From JASFEQ01 sp050124735 (lineage in GTDB: Bacteria > Desulfobacterota > DSM-4660 > Desulfatiglandales > HGW-15), in assembly GCA_050124735.1 (NCBI GenBank), contig JASFEQ010000237.1, forward strand, positions 1 to 7,172: 7,172 nucleotides of DNA. The letters run 5' to 3'. Below the pieces are notes generated by a model, which ran no database searches, had not been told where the DNA came from, and saw nothing but the letters and a program-made list of their open reading frames with translations. Positions 5,487-7,172 of this stretch are shown here, in pieces. Within the stretch, counting starts at the first letter, position 1, and each line of letters opens with the position of its first letter. The position numbers and the translations under genes are program-made.

Positions 5487-7172
5487 ATGGAAAAATATTC
5501 TTTTAGTGGAAAGCATATCCTGGTCACAGGGGCAAGCGGCGGGCTCGGATCCGTATTGGTGAGGAAACTGGCAGAGAGCGGCGCCCATTTGGTAATCTCT
5601 TCAAGGTCGATACAGGCCCTAAATGAGTTGATCTCTACCCTTCCCGAGCCGACTCGCGCCGTGGCTGTTACTGCCGACCTGTCCAGTCCCGGCGAAGCTG
5701 AAATGCTTGCAGAGAAAGCTATTGAGGCCCTAGGGTATATCGACGTCCTTTTCAATATTGCGGGTATCGGCTACTTTGCACTCATGGAAGAGGCCACTGA
5801 AGAGAATATGCGCTTTCTTTTCGAGGTAAACACCTTCGCTCCCATGGTACTAATTAAGGGCTTGGTTCCGCAGATGAAAGCCCGGGGCAGTGGACGTATC
5901 GTCAATATCGTTTCATGTGCCGGTCGGGTGCCCATACCAACCGTCGGTGTATACGGAGGAAGCAAATCGGCCCTGGCGGTGATGAGCAATACCATGCGGC
6001 TGGAGCTTGAGCCTGCGGGCATTGATATCATCAACATCTATCCCGGCACTGTGGACACCTCGTTTGAGGAAAATGCCCTTCGGGAAGAAGAACGCCCCGG
6101 TCTTTGTCCCAGGGATCATTGTGGACTTCCAAGATTTGAAATTGCCGAGCAGGTCTTTGCTGCCGCCTCTGGACAACCGGGAGAAGTCTGGCTTGAGCGC
6201 CCTGGGAAGTGGCTTTCTATTGGTGCACTGGCCTGGCCCAGCTTTGTTGAGCGCCGTCTTGCGCCCATTCGCGACAAGGTTATCAAGACCAAGTCTCTCA
6301 AAACGAAACGCTGGCGTCTGTTGCAGGTTGAGTCAGCCATCGCCTGCAATCTGCGCTGCGTTATGTGCCCCTGGAAAGAGATAAGCAAGAATGCCAAGAA
6401 TCGAGGGATCATGTCACAGGAGATCTGGGAGTCCATTCGTCCCCATCTCTCTGAAGCTCGAACTATTGATTTTACGGGCGGAGGCGAACCTTTGCTTCAA
6501 CCAAGATTGGCAGAATGGATCAGCCAGGCAAGATCCGCCGGGTGTGAGACGGGCATACTCACAAATGGCTTCCTCCTAAAAAAAGAGACGGCTCAAAAAC
6601 TGATCAACGCAGGCCTGGACATGATTTGCGTCTCCATGGATGGTGCCACTGCAGATGTGTACAACGAGATTCGAATAGGGTCTGACTTTGATAAGGTCTG
6701 TGAGAACCTGGCCCAGATTGCAGACATCAGGGTTGGGAAAGTGCCCAAGACCTCCATCAATTTTGTCTTGATGCCCATGAATTTTCACCAGGTCGAGGAT
6801 ATGGTCAGACTGGCAGCGAGTCTGGGAGTGGACCAGATCAATTTCAAGCAGTGCGACGTCATTCGGGGTGAGCATGGAAAAGCCTACGGCCTGTTCGAAT
6901 CTAAAGAAACCAAAGAGACACGGCGCCTGAAAAAGGCACTCTCAAAGGCACGAAGCCTTGCAAAAAAACTGAAAGTCCAGACCACGGCCTTCTCCTTCAC
7001 CCCGGAAGAGCTTCCTGTGTGCGAACAGGATCCGAGGGATTCATTGTTCATTCGTTATGATGGGGCCGTGGGACCCTGCATCAATCTCGCTATAGGGGGC
7101 CCAACCACCTTTCTGGGAAAAGACGTTACCATGCCGATCGTTCATTATGGTTCGCTACCGGATCAGGACCTC
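5487..7172 (+). CDS. SDR oxidoreductase fused to a radical SAM/SPASM-type enzyme (runs off the right edge)
   Basis: A single frame runs from ATG 5487 to the window end (562 codons, no stop). Residues about 1-260 are a complete classical short-chain dehydrogenase/reductase: NAD(P)-binding TGASGGLG (14-21), NIAG (90-93), and active-site N115, S143, Y156 and K160 (YGGSK), followed by PGTVDT. A basic linker (about 262-278) leads into a radical SAM domain with the [4Fe-4S] ligands C287, C291 and C294 (CNLRCVMC), the SAM-contacting GGGEP (331-335) and LTNG. C512 and the YDGAVGPC motif with C531 look like the start of a SPASM auxiliary-cluster region. No in-frame ATG or GTG lies between the SDR end and the cysteine motif, arguing for a real fusion. 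The Shine-Dalgarno is weak; an in-frame TAG at 5448 limits the start. Substrate unknown. Confidence 0.9.
   Translation, partial: MEKYSFSGKHILVTGASGGLGSVLVRKLAESGAHLVISSRSIQALNELISTLPEPTRAVAVTADLSSPGEAEMLAEKAIEALGYIDVLFNIAGIGYFALMEEATEENMRFLFEVNTFAPMVLIKGLVPQMKARGSGRIVNIVSCAGRVPIPTVGVYGGSKSALAVMSNTMRLELEPAGIDIINIYPGTVDTSFEENALREEERPGLCPRDHCGLPRFEIAEQVFAAASGQPGEVWLERPGKWLSIGALAWPSFVERRLAPIRDKVIKTKSLKTKRWRLLQVESAIACNLRCVMCPWKEISKNAKNRGIMSQEIWESIRPHLSEARTIDFTGGGEPLLQPRLAEWISQARSAGCETGILTNGFLLKKETAQKLINAGLDMICVSMDGATADVYNEIRIGSDFDKVCENLAQIADIRVGKVPKTSINFVLMPMNFHQVEDMVRLAASLGVDQINFKQCDVIRGEHGKAYGLFESKETKETRRLKKALSKARSLAKKLKVQTTAFSFTPEELPVCEQDPRDSLFIRYDGAVGPCINLAIGGPTTFLGKDVTMPIVHYGSLPDQDL

Noticed and set aside
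6007..6384. 125-codon plus-strand reading frame inside the fusion gene
   Set aside because: It is in another frame within a region where the SDR-radical SAM frame carries recognisable motifs, so it is a shadow.

Overview
The window looks like chromosomal DNA of a Gram-negative, probably deltaproteobacterial (Desulfobacterota-type), organism. This is an inference from the style of the PhoR N-terminus and the alkaline phosphatase, the Sec signal peptides, an outer-membrane-type protein ending in Phe, and moderate GC. The main theme is phosphate-starvation control.

Left part (1-2250, minus strand): a phoB-phoR pair, with PhoR cut by the window edge after 74 residues. Upstream of it lies a soluble orphan histidine kinase, preceded by a small overlapping ORF that resembles the start of a receiver domain. 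Both transcription units have an upstream array of degenerate CTAACA-like hexamers repeating every 11 bp, the architecture of PhoB-binding Pho boxes.

Middle (2250-3680): a C-terminal remnant of a SAM-dependent methyltransferase (+) converges on a minus-strand gene for a secreted, probably outer-membrane, protein of unknown family. A roughly 430-bp divergent control region follows. Its right end holds a third 11-bp-phased Pho-box array, directly upstream of phoA.

Right part (3681-7172, plus strand): phoA encodes an exported alkaline phosphatase with all metal-ligand motifs visible. After a 261-bp spacer with short repeats comes one uninterrupted frame from 5487 to the window end. It encodes a complete short-chain dehydrogenase/reductase (SDR) fused to a radical SAM enzyme with a SPASM-like C-terminal region. 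This two-domain enzyme is the most unusual item here.

Reading of the whole: PhoR/PhoB sense phosphate limitation, autoregulate, and activate phoA and, by the box evidence, the orphan kinase. The kinase may add a second input to the Pho response. No Pho array was found in front of the outer-membrane protein gene or the SDR-radical SAM gene, so their membership of the regulon is unproven.
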